DNA of 12,618 nucleotides from Gemmatimonadales bacterium (lineage in GTDB: Bacteria; Gemmatimonadota; Gemmatimonadetes; Gemmatimonadales; GWC2-71-9): the NCBI GenBank assembly GCA_030597435.1, contig JAUVRV010000033.1, positions 1 through 12,618 on the forward strand. Reading direction: 5' to 3'. Under the pieces are notes generated by a model, which saw only the letters and a program-made list of their open reading frames with translations, did no database searches and had not been told where the DNA came from. Positions 1 to 6,625 of this stretch are shown here, piece by piece. A program made the translations under genes and the position numbers. Each line of letters opens with the position of its first letter. Position 1 is the stretch's first letter.

Positions 1-45
1 AGTAACCAGTTTGTTGCGATTGGTGGCCTTGTCTTCCGCAGGTAG
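1..45 (+). CDS. possible C-terminal end of an upstream gene (partial)
   Basis: Frame 1 is open from the window edge to a TAG at 43-45 and reads SNQFVAIGGLVFRR. The alternating polar/hydrophobic pattern with a near-terminal Phe would suit a last beta strand, for example of an outer-membrane protein, but 14 residues cannot identify a family. The other two plus frames also allow short readings (frame 3 stops almost at once), so this could be chance. It is listed because the stop falls a sensible distance (about 95 nt) before the next gene. Confidence 0.25.
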   Translation, partial: SNQFVAIGGLVFRR

Positions 46-83
46 GTGCCGGCTGCAGTTCATGACTTACTTTACGTTCTAGA

Positions 84-120
84 AGATTAGGAGGGGAACA
101 ACGGGAAGGAGGGGAAGGAG
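84..120 (+). repeat. polypurine repeat element, copy 1
   Basis: A nearly pure purine tract that begins AGATTAGGAGGG and ends GGGGAAGGAG. The same opening and ending words recur at 9291-9326, so this is a shared intergenic element and not simple low complexity. Here the purine strand is the sense strand of the following gene and supplies strong Shine-Dalgarno-like AGGAGG words directly before an ATG at 121. Seen in sequence; function unknown. Confidence 0.6.
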
Positions 121-144
121 ATGGTTCACAAGGGAGTCTCGTGA
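121..144 (+). other. seven-codon leader ORF overlapping the lipoprotein start
   Basis: ATG at 121 follows AGGAGGGG/AAGGAG ribosome-binding-like words and encodes MVHKGVS before a TGA at 142-144. That TGA overlaps the GTG start of the lipoprotein gene at 141-143 (GTGA). The arrangement is what a translationally coupled mini-ORF would look like. Whether it is translated cannot be told from sequence; chance is a real alternative for so short an ORF. Confidence 0.3.
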
Positions 145-956
145 GACTCAGGATTCTTCTATACAGCTTGACGCTTGGTGTCGTGGCGATGGCTGCCTGT
201 GATGGCGGCAACGGTACCACCGGCATTCAAGATAACCGGCAGCTCGGGCGCCTGCGGTTCGTGCATGCGGTAAGCGACGTAGCTACCCTCGACTACTTTG
301 CCGACGGAAAAGTCGTTTTTAGCGACCTGCCCGTCGGTAGTACTTCCTCATATTTTGACGCCAAGGTCGATGGTCTCATCGCTGTCGTTGACGGTGTTAC
401 CGGAGACGTGCTGACAACTGGTGGATTGAACCTGGAAAAGGATGCTCGCTTTACCGGTTTGACCACCAAAGCCGGGACAGAGACAACGCTGCTGGTGTAT
501 AGCCACGCCGACGCCACACCCAACAGCAACAAGACCCGGTTTCGTTTCATGCACGGAGCGCCCGTGGCTGGGTTGGTACGAGTCGAAATCGACGCTCCGG
601 GGACGTCGGTTCCTGTCAACGTCATTACACTGGATCCGGTTGACACAGTGGATCCGCTACTAGTAGGGCAAGCCTCCTCATACCTCGAAGGCGACCCCGG
701 TGATTATGGCTTCACCGTATTCTCATCAACCGGAATCATGTTGGCGCAGTCTCAAATCGTGGAGCTACGCGCAGGCGAAGGCTGGACTGTTGTGATCTTT
801 GACGACGGTCTCACGGGTGACGAAGTGGATATGGACCTGCTCGACGACCTGAACGAACTGGGAGCGACGCCGTTGACGCCCGGAGTGGCGACGGCCGCGG
901 ATAGTCACGTGGGATTGCCAAGCGCCAGGCCGCATCGGAGTTATCCGCGACCGTGA
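141..956 (+). CDS. DUF4397 domain-containing lipoprotein
   Basis: Predicted exported lipoprotein of 271 residues. The first 20 residues form a lipoprotein signal peptide: Arg2 and Arg4, a hydrophobic core, then MAAC with the lipidation Cys at position 20. The -3 residue is Met where Leu is usual. The rest matches the DUF4397 pattern. A first unit at about 35-135 contains RFVHAVSDVATLDYFADG, and a second at about 136-225 contains RFMHGAPVAGLVRVEID; each opens with an R-F-x-H-[AG] strand. DUF4397 proteins are envelope-anchored beta-sandwich proteins without a known enzymatic role. The start is GTG with AGGGAG at 131-136. The last 40 or so residues (LNELGATPLTP onward) are low in structure and atypical of the domain. 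The gene converges on the membrane-protein gene ending at 987. Confidence 0.8.
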   Translation: MRLRILLYSLTLGVVAMAACDGGNGTTGIQDNRQLGRLRFVHAVSDVATLDYFADGKVVFSDLPVGSTSSYFDAKVDGLIAVVDGVTGDVLTTGGLNLEKDARFTGLTTKAGTETTLLVYSHADATPNSNKTRFRFMHGAPVAGLVRVEIDAPGTSVPVNVITLDPVDTVDPLLVGQASSYLEGDPGDYGFTVFSSTGIMLAQSQIVELRAGEGWTVVIFDDGLTGDEVDMDLLDDLNELGATPLTPGVATAADSHVGLPSARPHRSYPRP

Positions 957-986
957 AGAATCAATCCGCGGCCGTTCTTCCGCTGC

Positions 987-1694
987 TCACCCCACCGGAA
1001 TCACTGGATGCCCCAACAGCCATCCCACACCGTCCGCCAGCATGACAGATCCCAGCACGATCATCAGCGCGACCAGGACACGCTTGCCCCAGATTTCAAA
1101 CAGACGAGTCACTGCGTTGAAGAGTCCATCCGAGCGTTGCCCAACCACGGCCCTGATCAGGACGAGTGCAGCGGCGAGTGACACAAACACGATGTTGTAA
1201 TACGCCAGGGCAACGATGCCCTCGGCGTACGAGACATCGGCTTTCATTATCTGGTCGATCGCCGCAAAGTACGGCAGCGCTCCCCAAATACCGGCGATCG
1301 TGGCGCCGGCACCCGTCACGAACGCTGCTCCTGGGGTCATACCGGCAGACACTTGCTTGCGTTCGGCTCGCTTCCGGCGCGCGATGGCCCAGCGGTACCC
1401 GAGCAGGATCAGCGCGATCCCCACCACCATGCTCAAGATGTAGTCGATTGCCCTCGGGTTGTTGCACCCGTGCGCGATGCCAGCGGTCGCTCGTTGAATA
1501 AACTCACCCAAACCGAACACGATGAGGAGACCGGCTGCAAAGTACGCCAGCGTCGTGCCCAGGAGGAAACTGACCGAAGCCAGATAGGGCTTGGGACCAC
1601 TCAACAACACTGCAAGCACTACCATGGCAAACGGCAGTAACGAGAGACTGTCGATCAAGCTTATGGGTGTGAGTGATAGCAGAAGCTGGAGCAT
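987..1694 (-). CDS. GAP / SfLAP-like six-TM membrane protein (LysE-type topology)
   Basis: A 235-residue integral membrane protein with about six hydrophobic segments, near residues 12-31, 37-60, 83-103, 122-145, 158-182 and 204-226. A basic loop (RRKRAERK, 106-113) lies after the third. The opening with a conserved L-P-F-A near TM1, followed by SGPKP and a GTTLAYFAAG helix, resembles the GAP family (Pfam SfLAP, 'sulfolipid-1-addressing protein'), which is distantly LysE-like. Members are thought to take part in lipid or small-molecule export, but no substrate can be assigned here. ATG at 1694 has an AGGA about nine bases upstream. The gene lies 30 nt downstream of the toxin gene on the same strand, so it could be read from the toxin-antitoxin promoter. 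Family call moderate; membrane protein call strong. Confidence 0.6.
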   Translation of the reverse strand: MLQLLLSLTPISLIDSLSLLPFAMVVLAVLLSGPKPYLASVSFLLGTTLAYFAAGLLIVFGLGEFIQRATAGIAHGCNNPRAIDYILSMVVGIALILLGYRWAIARRKRAERKQVSAGMTPGAAFVTGAGATIAGIWGALPYFAAIDQIMKADVSYAEGIVALAYYNIVFVSLAAALVLIRAVVGQRSDGLFNAVTRLFEIWGKRVLVALMIVLGSVMLADGVGWLLGHPVIPVG

Positions 1695-1724
1695 GTGTTC
1701 GGTCCTGGGTTCCGTGACCCATGA

Positions 1725-1985
1725 CTATCGGTACACGTCTTTGCGGTGCCCGATCTTGAGAATAATGACGATCAACCTATTGCCCGAGACGCTGTATGTC
1801 ACCCGGTAGCGCCCGACACGAATTCGAAACACATCGTTGTAACCTGAGAGCTTCCTGGATCCCCTTGGGCGCGGTTCATCAGCCAGAGCTACGATTGCTC
1901 TCGCGACACGTCGTTGATCGCCCCGCTGGAGTTTCTTCAGTTGCTTTTCGGCAGTCTCACTAATCTCGATGTCATACCTTGTCAT
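1725..1985 (-). CDS. RelE/ParE-family toxin
   Basis: An 86-residue RelE/ParE-superfamily protein, normal full length. The N-terminal helices carry TAEKQLKKLQ (11-20). The core has the typical KLSGYNDVFRIRVGRYRVTY stretch (45-64), and the C-terminal strand ends GHRKDVYR (79-86). Arg54, Arg56, Arg59, Arg61, Lys77, His80, Arg81 and Tyr85 lie where RelE-type mRNA interferases keep basic and aromatic catalytic residues. This favours ribosome-dependent mRNA cleavage over gyrase poisoning, though that is inference. The ATG at 1985 sits inside the antitoxin gene (14-nt overlap), so the two are translationally coupled, as in ordinary type II toxin-antitoxin pairs. No damage to the reading frame is visible, so the toxin is probably functional. 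Confidence 0.88.
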   Translation of the reverse strand: MTRYDIEISETAEKQLKKLQRGDQRRVARAIVALADEPRPRGSRKLSGYNDVFRIRVGRYRVTYSVSGNRLIVIILKIGHRKDVYR

Positions 1986-2196
1986 CGAGCTTCAGTTCTT
2001 TCAGCACCTCGGACAACGGTCGCGTCTTTTCGTGACGAATCCTCTTCAGGTTCTCTACGTCTTCCAACTCTTCCAGTCGATCGAGGATCGCTTCCTGGAT
2101 GAAATGATTCATGACTACGCCCCGCGATTTGCAGTACTCCTCGAGCGCCTTCTTCAACTCTGCATCGATGCGTGCGTTGATTTGCACGGTCGCCAT
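1972..2196 (-). CDS. ribbon-helix-helix antitoxin
   Basis: A 74-residue antitoxin partner of the overlapping RelE-like toxin. The N-terminus TVQINARIDAELKKALEEYC (3-22) fits a ribbon-helix-helix DNA-binding unit: a short strand that would lie in the major groove, then helix A, with GVVMNHFIQEAILDRLEELE (26-45) as helix B. The C-terminal half (46-74) is charged and helical and probably wraps the toxin. ATG at 2196 has GAGGTG 4 nt upstream. The antitoxin is expected to neutralise the toxin and, with it, repress its own promoter; matching repeated sites lie just upstream at 2211-2246. Closest in pattern to RelB/ParD-like RHH antitoxins. Confidence 0.85.
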   Translation of the reverse strand: MATVQINARIDAELKKALEEYCKSRGVVMNHFIQEAILDRLEELEDVENLKRIRHEKTRPLSEVLKELKLDDKV

Positions 2197-2210
2197 GAGA
2201 CACCTCGGTA

Positions 2211-2246
2211 GCTAGTATACGCTATAAGATGCTAGCAATTACTAGC
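2211..2246 (-). promoter_or_regulatory. toxin-antitoxin promoter and probable RHH operator
   Basis: The outer arms GCTAGTA (2211-2217) and TACTAGC (2240-2246) form a perfect 7-bp inverted repeat, with a further GCTAGC at 2231-2236. The three CTAG cores start at 2212, 2232 and 2242, spaced 20 and 10 bp, so all face the same side of the helix. RHH antitoxins usually bind phased short boxes as stacked dimers. On the minus strand a TATACT (2219-2214) can serve as -10 within the first box; no convincing -35 was found. Binding is inferred. Confidence 0.5.
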
Positions 2247-2428
2247 GGCCGCAACTGGCCTGGTGCCCGTTTGCCTTGACCGGTCCACTCTACTGCTTGG
2301 GCCGCTGATGTCGTAACCGAAATCGTGCATGGTGCCTCCGCGGCTGGCCGGACGGTGGCTTCAAACGGCCTAACAACCCATCGTCTTTGACCAACCAGCA
2401 ACGCTTTCCGGCTCCGACGTATCCAAAC
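2247..2428. other. intergenic stretch with no recognised feature
   Basis: This stretch lies between the divergent toxin-antitoxin and padR promoters. An 83-codon minus-strand open frame (2473-2222) crosses it. Its translation has no recognisable domain or clear ribosome binding site, and it runs through both operator regions. I see no RNA gene, repeat or mobile-element remnant here. Confidence 0.4.
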
Positions 2429-2497
2429 ACCTAGAACCTCTAGGTAGCCTGAAACCACCGACTCTCTGAGCACGTCATATACCTAGAGGTCCTATGT
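2429..2497 (+). promoter_or_regulatory. paired operator-like sites upstream of padR
   Basis: Site 1 (2429-2446) contains the perfect inverted repeat ACCTAGA-ACC-TCTAGGT. Site 2 (2480-2497, TACCTAGAGGTCCTATGT) is, when reverse complemented, identical to site 1 at 16 of 18 positions. The centres are 51 bp apart, close to five helical turns. PadR proteins commonly repress their own operons through such dyads. Site 2 ends 51 nt before the chosen padR start, a position that would overlap promoter or transcription start. The repeat is seen directly; PadR binding is inferred. Confidence 0.55.
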
Positions 2498-2548
2498 ATG
2501 ACCCGGTTGCCGTGGTTGCGGACACGGCTCACCTGCATCAGAGGCACC

Positions 2549-2887
2549 ATGCCCAAGAACACACCAGAACTCCTCAAAGGCACCCTCGATCTCTTGATCC
2601 TGAAGACACTCGAGTCAGGACCGATGCATGGCTATGCCATTGCTCGCGCTATTGAGGAAGCGACCGAACAGGCGCTACAGATCGAGGAAGGATCCCTCTA
2701 CCCCGCACTGTACCGCATGACCAACCGCGGCTTGTTGCGGTTCGAATGGGGGCTGTCGGCCGCTAACCGCCGGATCAAATCCTACCGCCTCACGGCGAGA
2801 GGTAGAAAACGGCTGAAGCTGGAGACTGCGAATTGGGGTCAGTTCACTCAGGCCGTTGCTCGCGTGCTCGGCGAGCAGCCGGCATAG
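2549..2887 (+). CDS. PadR-family transcriptional regulator
   Basis: A 112-residue PadR-like winged-helix repressor, the compact form that accompanies ADOP permeases. ELLKGTLDLLILKTLESGPM (7-26) is the first helix, followed by HGYAIARAIEEA. EEGSLYPALYRM (46-57) is the family's recognition-helix signature. The wing and C-terminal part, GLLRFEWGLSAANRRIKSYR (61-80) then LTARGRKRLKLE, match the family. I chose ATG 2549 over the in-frame ATG at 2498. Family members begin at M-P-K..LLKGTLDL, GAGG at 2541-2544 supplies a ribosome binding site, and the extra 17 residues read like leader sequence and would place the start against an operator. The stop lies 12 nt before the permease start, so the two form an operon. 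The effector is unknown. Confidence 0.92.
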   Translation: MPKNTPELLKGTLDLLILKTLESGPMHGYAIARAIEEATEQALQIEEGSLYPALYRMTNRGLLRFEWGLSAANRRIKSYRLTARGRKRLKLETANWGQFTQAVARVLGEQPA

Positions 2888-2899
2888 GGGGACCGACCA

Positions 2900-5578
2900 A
2901 TGTCCTGGGTCACTGACAGCTGGATGCGCTTGCGATCTCTCCTCTCGCAGCACGATCGAGAGGGACAGATCGACGATGAGCTATCGCTTCACGTGGAGAT
3001 GTTGGTGCGCGACCTCGAGGCAAGAGGTGTCGATCCCGCCACTGCCCGCCGCGAGGCGAATCGCCGCTTCGGTGACGTGCGGGTCATCCGGAAGGAACTC
3101 TACAGCATGGAAAACAAACGCGTAGACCATGAACGGCGCGCGACATACTTCGACGAGCTGTGGCAGGACTTGCGTTACGGTACACGGCAACTGCTACGGA
3201 ACCCTATGTTCACCGCCATCGTCATCGGAACACTGGCAGTTGGAGTCGGTGCGAACACCGCCGTATTCAGTGTCTTCAAAGGGGTGTTCTTGGATCCACT
3301 GCCCTACGCTCAGCCGGATAGACTTACATATATATGGCACGGATCTACCGAGGGAGAATGCTGCGGTCCTCTGTCGGGACCGGACTTTCTCGACCTGCGG
3401 CGCATGACCGAGACCTTCGAGGACATCGCCGTGCTCTCCAGCAGAAACACCAATATCACGGGCGACGGTGACCCGGTGGTGGTACTTGGCGCAAACATCA
3501 CTCCGACCATGTTCAGCGTGCTGGGTGTGCAACCCGTTCGTGGTAGGTCGTTCACCGAAGATGACGAACTGGAAGACGGTCACGTGGTGGTTCTGAGCGA
3601 TGGCCTGTGGCACCAGCGACTCGGCGCAGATCCCGATATCATTGGCAGTGCGATCGAACTGAACCGCGAAACCTACACGGTTGTCGGAGTACTCCCACCG
3701 GGGTTCAACGTCCCCTCCCCCTGGCGCATCAACCAGATGCACGACGTCTACTTTCCCTTCGCGCGGGAGGACATTGACCAAGGCCGCAGCAGTCATTGGT
3801 TGCTCGCCATCGGACGACTCGAGCCGCACGTAACGCTGGAGACCGGGGACGCAGAACTGAAGTCACTGTCCAAGTCTCTGGCAGATCAATACCCCGAGAC
3901 GAACCTCACAAAAACCACATATGTGCATTCGATGCACGACCGCCTGGTTGGACGGGCGGGCACTCAACTCATACTGCTGCTCTCTGCTGCGGGATTCATG
4001 CTGTTAATCGTGTGCGGCAACGTGGCGAGCCTGCTACTCACCCGCGCCACCGCCCGGCAGACCGAGATGGCGATACGATCGGCAGTCGGCGCGGGCCGCA
4101 CCCGGATCATCCGTCAGTTACTCACGGAGAGCATGCTACTCTCTCTCCTCGGTGGGGTCGCGGGAATTGCGTTGACTTTCTGGGCGATGACTTTCTTGCG
4201 AGCCTCGATCCCAGCTGATCTCCCGAGAGTTGCTAACATCGGGATAGACGGCGCGGTGCTGGGATTCGCCCTCGGCATTTCGATACTGACCGGACTCGTG
4301 TTTGGCCTCGCTCCCGCTTTGTCAGCCTCACGCACCAATCTCACGGAATCCCTCAAGGAGGGGAAAGGCACACCTCAGTCTGCGTCTCGTCGCAACCTGT
4401 TGCGCGGTGCGCTCGTAGCCGCGCAGTTCGCACTCGCCTTGATTCTGGCCAACGGTGCCGCACTCATGGTGCAGAGCTACCTAGAGTTCCGTGGCCGGCA
4501 GCAAGGATTTGATCCCGGGAACGTGCTGACGGTGAACGTGGCGCTGCAGGGAGAGCGCTATGACGACGCGTTTGCGCGCGACGATTTCCTGCGGCAGACG
4601 ATAGAACGCATTGCGGCGATACCCGGTGTGTTGGCGGTCGGTGCTACCAGCAAACTACCTCTCCGTGGTGGCACAAACGGACAAGTTTGGATAGAAGACG
4701 ATCCAGAACGCTTGCATGATGGGCAGGGACCACTGGTGGAGTTCTCGCGCGTCTCAGCGGACTATTTCGACGCCATGGGAATCCGATTAATGGCTGGTCG
4801 TTATTTGACGGCAGACGATACCGCGGCCGCCAGCCCCGGAACGATCATTAACGAGGTGATGGCCAATGAGCTATGGCCTGATGAGAATCCGGTTGGTAAG
4901 CGCTACAGTTTCCGCACCGATCCGCCCAACTGGATGACGGTTGTTGGGGTGGTGCAGGACGTGCGGCAGTGGGGCCCCTACTCGCGGGCACGGGCCGAAC
5001 ACTACCTGCCCTACACGGCACCTGGATGGGCATCCGGGTACCGCATGTACCTGATTGTCAAAACCGAATTGGATCCCCTATCTCTCGTCGCTGCGGTACG
5101 GCAAGCGGTCCTGACGGTGGACAAGGATCAGCCCATCTCCGAGATCCGCACAATGGAGGGCGTGCTGAGCGATCAGTTCGCAGGCCAACGGTTCAATACA
5201 ATGCTGGTCGGTATCTTTGCCGCCATAGCACTCATGCTCGTCACCGCAGGAGTCTACGGTGTCGTGTCGTTCTACGTTGCTCAGAGTACTCACGAGATCG
5301 GTGTGAGGATGGCGTTGGGCGCGGGGCGGGGTCGGGTGTTGCAACTCACGATTCTCCGCGGCCTCAAGCTCGCCGGTGCCGGCGCAGCAATTGGTGTGGG
5401 CGGAATATTTGCTACCACTCAGGTAATCAGAAGTCTGTTATTCGGTGCGAGCCCGGTGGACATACCGACGATGCTGGGTGGCGTAGCCGTCTTGCTCGCC
5501 GTCGCCGTGTTGGCGTCAATCGTTCCGGCGCACCGTGCTGCCAGCGTGAGTCCCGTTACGGCGTTGCGGAGCGAGTGA
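2900..5578 (+). CDS. ADOP-family MacB/FtsX-like duplicated permease
   Basis: An 892-residue 'acidobacterial duplicated orphan permease', typical length. Residues 1-90 are a soluble cytoplasmic N-domain (DDELSLHVEMLVRDLEARGV and RREANRRFGD). Then come TM1 (104-127), a first MacB-type periplasmic core domain (about 130-345), and an FtsX unit with TMs at about 357-381, 411-433 and 452-474. The second half repeats this: TM (502-524), periplasmic core (about 535-750), FtsX TMs (769-795, 822-845, 858-877). Both FtsX units keep the coupling-helix motif: TEMAIRSAVGAGRTRIIRQL at 388-407 and HEIGVRMALGAGRGRVLQL at 798-816. The C-terminus PAHRAASVSPVTALRSE is the family's usual ending. No ATPase gene is adjacent, hence 'orphan'; a MacB-like ATPase may be encoded elsewhere. 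A CysCys pair (154-155) lies in the first periplasmic domain. AGGGGG at 2885-2890 is the ribosome binding site. The substrate is unknown. Confidence 0.93.
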   Translation: MSWVTDSWMRLRSLLSQHDREGQIDDELSLHVEMLVRDLEARGVDPATARREANRRFGDVRVIRKELYSMENKRVDHERRATYFDELWQDLRYGTRQLLRNPMFTAIVIGTLAVGVGANTAVFSVFKGVFLDPLPYAQPDRLTYIWHGSTEGECCGPLSGPDFLDLRRMTETFEDIAVLSSRNTNITGDGDPVVVLGANITPTMFSVLGVQPVRGRSFTEDDELEDGHVVVLSDGLWHQRLGADPDIIGSAIELNRETYTVVGVLPPGFNVPSPWRINQMHDVYFPFAREDIDQGRSSHWLLAIGRLEPHVTLETGDAELKSLSKSLADQYPETNLTKTTYVHSMHDRLVGRAGTQLILLLSAAGFMLLIVCGNVASLLLTRATARQTEMAIRSAVGAGRTRIIRQLLTESMLLSLLGGVAGIALTFWAMTFLRASIPADLPRVANIGIDGAVLGFALGISILTGLVFGLAPALSASRTNLTESLKEGKGTPQSASRRNLLRGALVAAQFALALILANGAALMVQSYLEFRGRQQGFDPGNVLTVNVALQGERYDDAFARDDFLRQTIERIAAIPGVLAVGATSKLPLRGGTNGQVWIEDDPERLHDGQGPLVEFSRVSADYFDAMGIRLMAGRYLTADDTAAASPGTIINEVMANELWPDENPVGKRYSFRTDPPNWMTVVGVVQDVRQWGPYSRARAEHYLPYTAPGWASGYRMYLIVKTELDPLSLVAAVRQAVLTVDKDQPISEIRTMEGVLSDQFAGQRFNTMLVGIFAAIALMLVTAGVYGVVSFYVAQSTHEIGVRMALGAGRGRVLQLTILRGLKLAGAGAAIGVGGIFATTQVIRSLLFGASPVDIPTMLGGVAVLLAVAVLASIVPAHRAASVSPVTALRSE

Positions 5579-5606
5579 TTTGCGATTGACGATTGCAGCG
5601 TCAACG
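5577..5606 (-). repeat. dispersed intergenic repeat, copy 1
   Basis: The minus strand at 5591-5577 reads CGTCAATCGCAAATC, identical to the core at 11826-11840. The repeat begins on the last bases of the permease stop codon. TTGACG (5586-5591) and CGTCAA (5599-5604) form a 6-bp hairpin with a 7-nt loop. No T-run follows, so this is not a convincing terminator. Confidence 0.6.
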
Positions 5607-5731
5607 ATTGACTGATCGGTGGCTTCCGTAGCGTACGTTGGTTCCCTCTTATCGTCAGCTGGATCTACTTGGGCGGAGGAACCGCAGCGGGCAGAGGAAG
5701 TTGCCGACCGGTCAACCGTGGAACCTCAGAA

Positions 5732-5998
5732 TCATCGTTCGCTTTCCACGGCTGGATGCGAGGCCGGTTGCCTGCGCGTTAGCGCCGCAACGCCAATCAT
5801 GATCCACACAACGTTTACGGAGAACGACGGTAAGGCGGTGTAATAGAACGCATTAGCCCCAACCAAGATGCTGCCGACCACGTTCAAGCTCTGATAGCGG
5901 ATCGATGCCCCGCCGACTCTCTTGGTCGACACCAGAAAGTATGCGAGCAGTAAGAGGATCGCTCCAAACCAGCCACCGACGTCGATCATGAGTTTCAT
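5732..5998 (-). CDS. CBU_0592-like small membrane protein
   Basis: An 88-residue small membrane protein with three hydrophobic segments: VGGWFGAILLLLAYFLVS (about 6-23), LNVVGSILVGANAFYY (about 37-52) and SVNVVWIMIGVAAL (about 59-72). The pattern G-[AW]-x-G-A-x-L-L-L-x-A-Y followed by Y-Q-x-L-N-x-x-G and N-V-V-W-I-x-I-G matches the CBU_0592-type family, whose members have no established function. I chose ATG 5998 because family members start just before this first segment; upstream codons add a hydrophilic stretch. A GAGGG lies about 11 nt upstream, rather far. ATG 5989 is an alternative. It is oriented opposite to both neighbours and shares a repeat-bearing intergenic region with divergent fxsA. 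Confidence 0.7.
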   Translation of the reverse strand: MKLMIDVGGWFGAILLLLAYFLVSTKRVGGASIRYQSLNVVGSILVGANAFYYTALPSFSVNVVWIMIGVAALTRRQPASHPAVESER

Positions 5999-6058
5999 CT
6001 CGTGAACCGTCCCTCTTGAATTGATATCTACGACATGCTGTGAGCCCTGCCGGCCGTT

Positions 6059-6106
6059 CAATCGTAAAGCGTCAAACGCAAATCGCCAATCGGCAATCCG
6101 ATTTGG
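6059..6106 (+). repeat. dispersed intergenic repeat, copy 2
   Basis: AAAGCGTCAAACGCAAATC at 6066-6084 matches 18 of 19 positions of 11822-11840. Variants of the same words continue to 6106 (AATCGGCAATCC, GATTTGG), so the copy is internally degenerate and partly inverted. It lies between divergent genes, immediately upstream of fxsA. Confidence 0.6.
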
Positions 6107-6116
6107 GGCGACCCAC

Positions 6117-6122
6117 TATTAT
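6117..6122 (+). promoter_or_regulatory. possible -10 element giving leaderless fxsA mRNA
   Basis: TATTAT lies five bases before the fxsA ATG, so initiation about seven bases downstream would begin at or next to the start codon. No good -35 hexamer is visible about 17 bp upstream (the position falls in repeat copy 2). Plausible but weak. Confidence 0.3.
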
Positions 6123-6127
6123 TAGTC

Positions 6128-6547
6128 ATGGGCAGACTCCTCCTCCTTTTCATCGTCGTCCCGATCGTCGAGCTGATCCTGCTGATCCAACTCGGCGGGC
6201 TGATAGGACTGTGGCCGACCATCGGACTCATTGTGGTCACTGGAGCGGCTGGCGCATCGCTGGCACGTTGGCAGGGCTTGAGTGTCTTGCGTCAGATCCA
6301 GCTCGATATGGCCTCGGGGAAACTGCCCGGTGGAGCTCTGGTCGACGGTGTGATAATCCTGATGGCCGCGGCGCTGATGGTGACTCCCGGACTGCTAACT
6401 GACATCTTCGGGTTCCTCTGCCTGGTGCCAAGTGTTCGTGGAGTGATGAAGCGCATGCTCAAACGGAGGCTCGAAAGGGCCATCACAGACGGGAGCGGCA
6501 GTTTCTTCATTCGCGTCGGTGGTGGGGGCCCGGGCCCTATCGGATGA
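6128..6547 (+). CDS. fxsA: FxsA family membrane protein
   Basis: A 139-residue inner-membrane protein of the FxsA family. In E. coli FxsA overproduction relieves F exclusion of phage T7; its cellular role is otherwise unclear. Residues 3-22 form TM1 with the family's conserved Glu (VPIVELILLIQLG), and 26-43 form TM2. The loop GASLARWQGLSVLRQIQLDM (42-61) and SGKLPGGALVDG (63-74) are conserved signatures. VTPGLLTDIFGFLCLVPSVR (85-104) covers the third segment with the PG-x-x-TD motif. The tail is basic and ends in a Gly-rich stretch. No Shine-Dalgarno sequence precedes the ATG. A TATTAT at 6117-6122 ends only five bases before it, so the mRNA may be leaderless. The start fits because TM1 begins at once. 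Confidence 0.9.
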   Translation: MGRLLLLFIVVPIVELILLIQLGGLIGLWPTIGLIVVTGAAGASLARWQGLSVLRQIQLDMASGKLPGGALVDGVIILMAAALMVTPGLLTDIFGFLCLVPSVRGVMKRMLKRRLERAITDGSGSFFIRVGGGGPGPIG

Positions 6548-6567
6548 GCGCCGGATGAGGCAGATTT

Positions 6568-6598
6568 CTGACAGCCAAGCACACAACGAGAGTACAAT
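6568..6598 (+). promoter_or_regulatory. sigma70-type promoter candidate for the small lipoprotein gene
   Basis: CTGACA at 6568-6573 (five of six to TTGACA) and TACAAT at 6593-6598 (five of six to TATAAT) are separated by 19 bp, slightly longer than ideal. A start site near 6605 would leave a short leader with AGGAGGG at 6616-6622 before ATG 6626. It lies between the fxsA stop and the next gene, as expected. Confidence 0.4.
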
Positions 6599-6625
6599 TC
6601 ACTGGTTCACGATTCAGGAGGGACC

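Noticed and set aside
955..980. GAAGAA...TTCTTC hairpin as a terminator between the convergent genes at 956 and 987
   Set aside because: Only six AT-rich pairs with a long loop and no T-run on either strand; too weak to call.
2222..2473. 83-codon minus-strand open frame between toxin-antitoxin and padR
   Set aside because: No ribosome binding site or known motif; it runs through both operator regions. Treated as non-coding.
2498..2548. Longer padR start at ATG 2498
   Set aside because: The 17 extra residues are not typical of PadR N-termini, and the start would abut the second operator; ATG 2549 has a ribosome binding site and the expected first residues.
3194..3829. 211-codon minus-strand open frame inside the permease gene
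   Set aside because: It is antisense to a clearly conserved ADOP coding region, has no domain-like segments and no ribosome binding site; long antisense frames are common at this GC content.
5619..5843. 74-codon plus-strand frame with a signal-peptide-like start after the permease
   Set aside because: It overlaps the conserved end of the CBU_0592-like gene on the other strand and becomes random-looking after about 20 residues.
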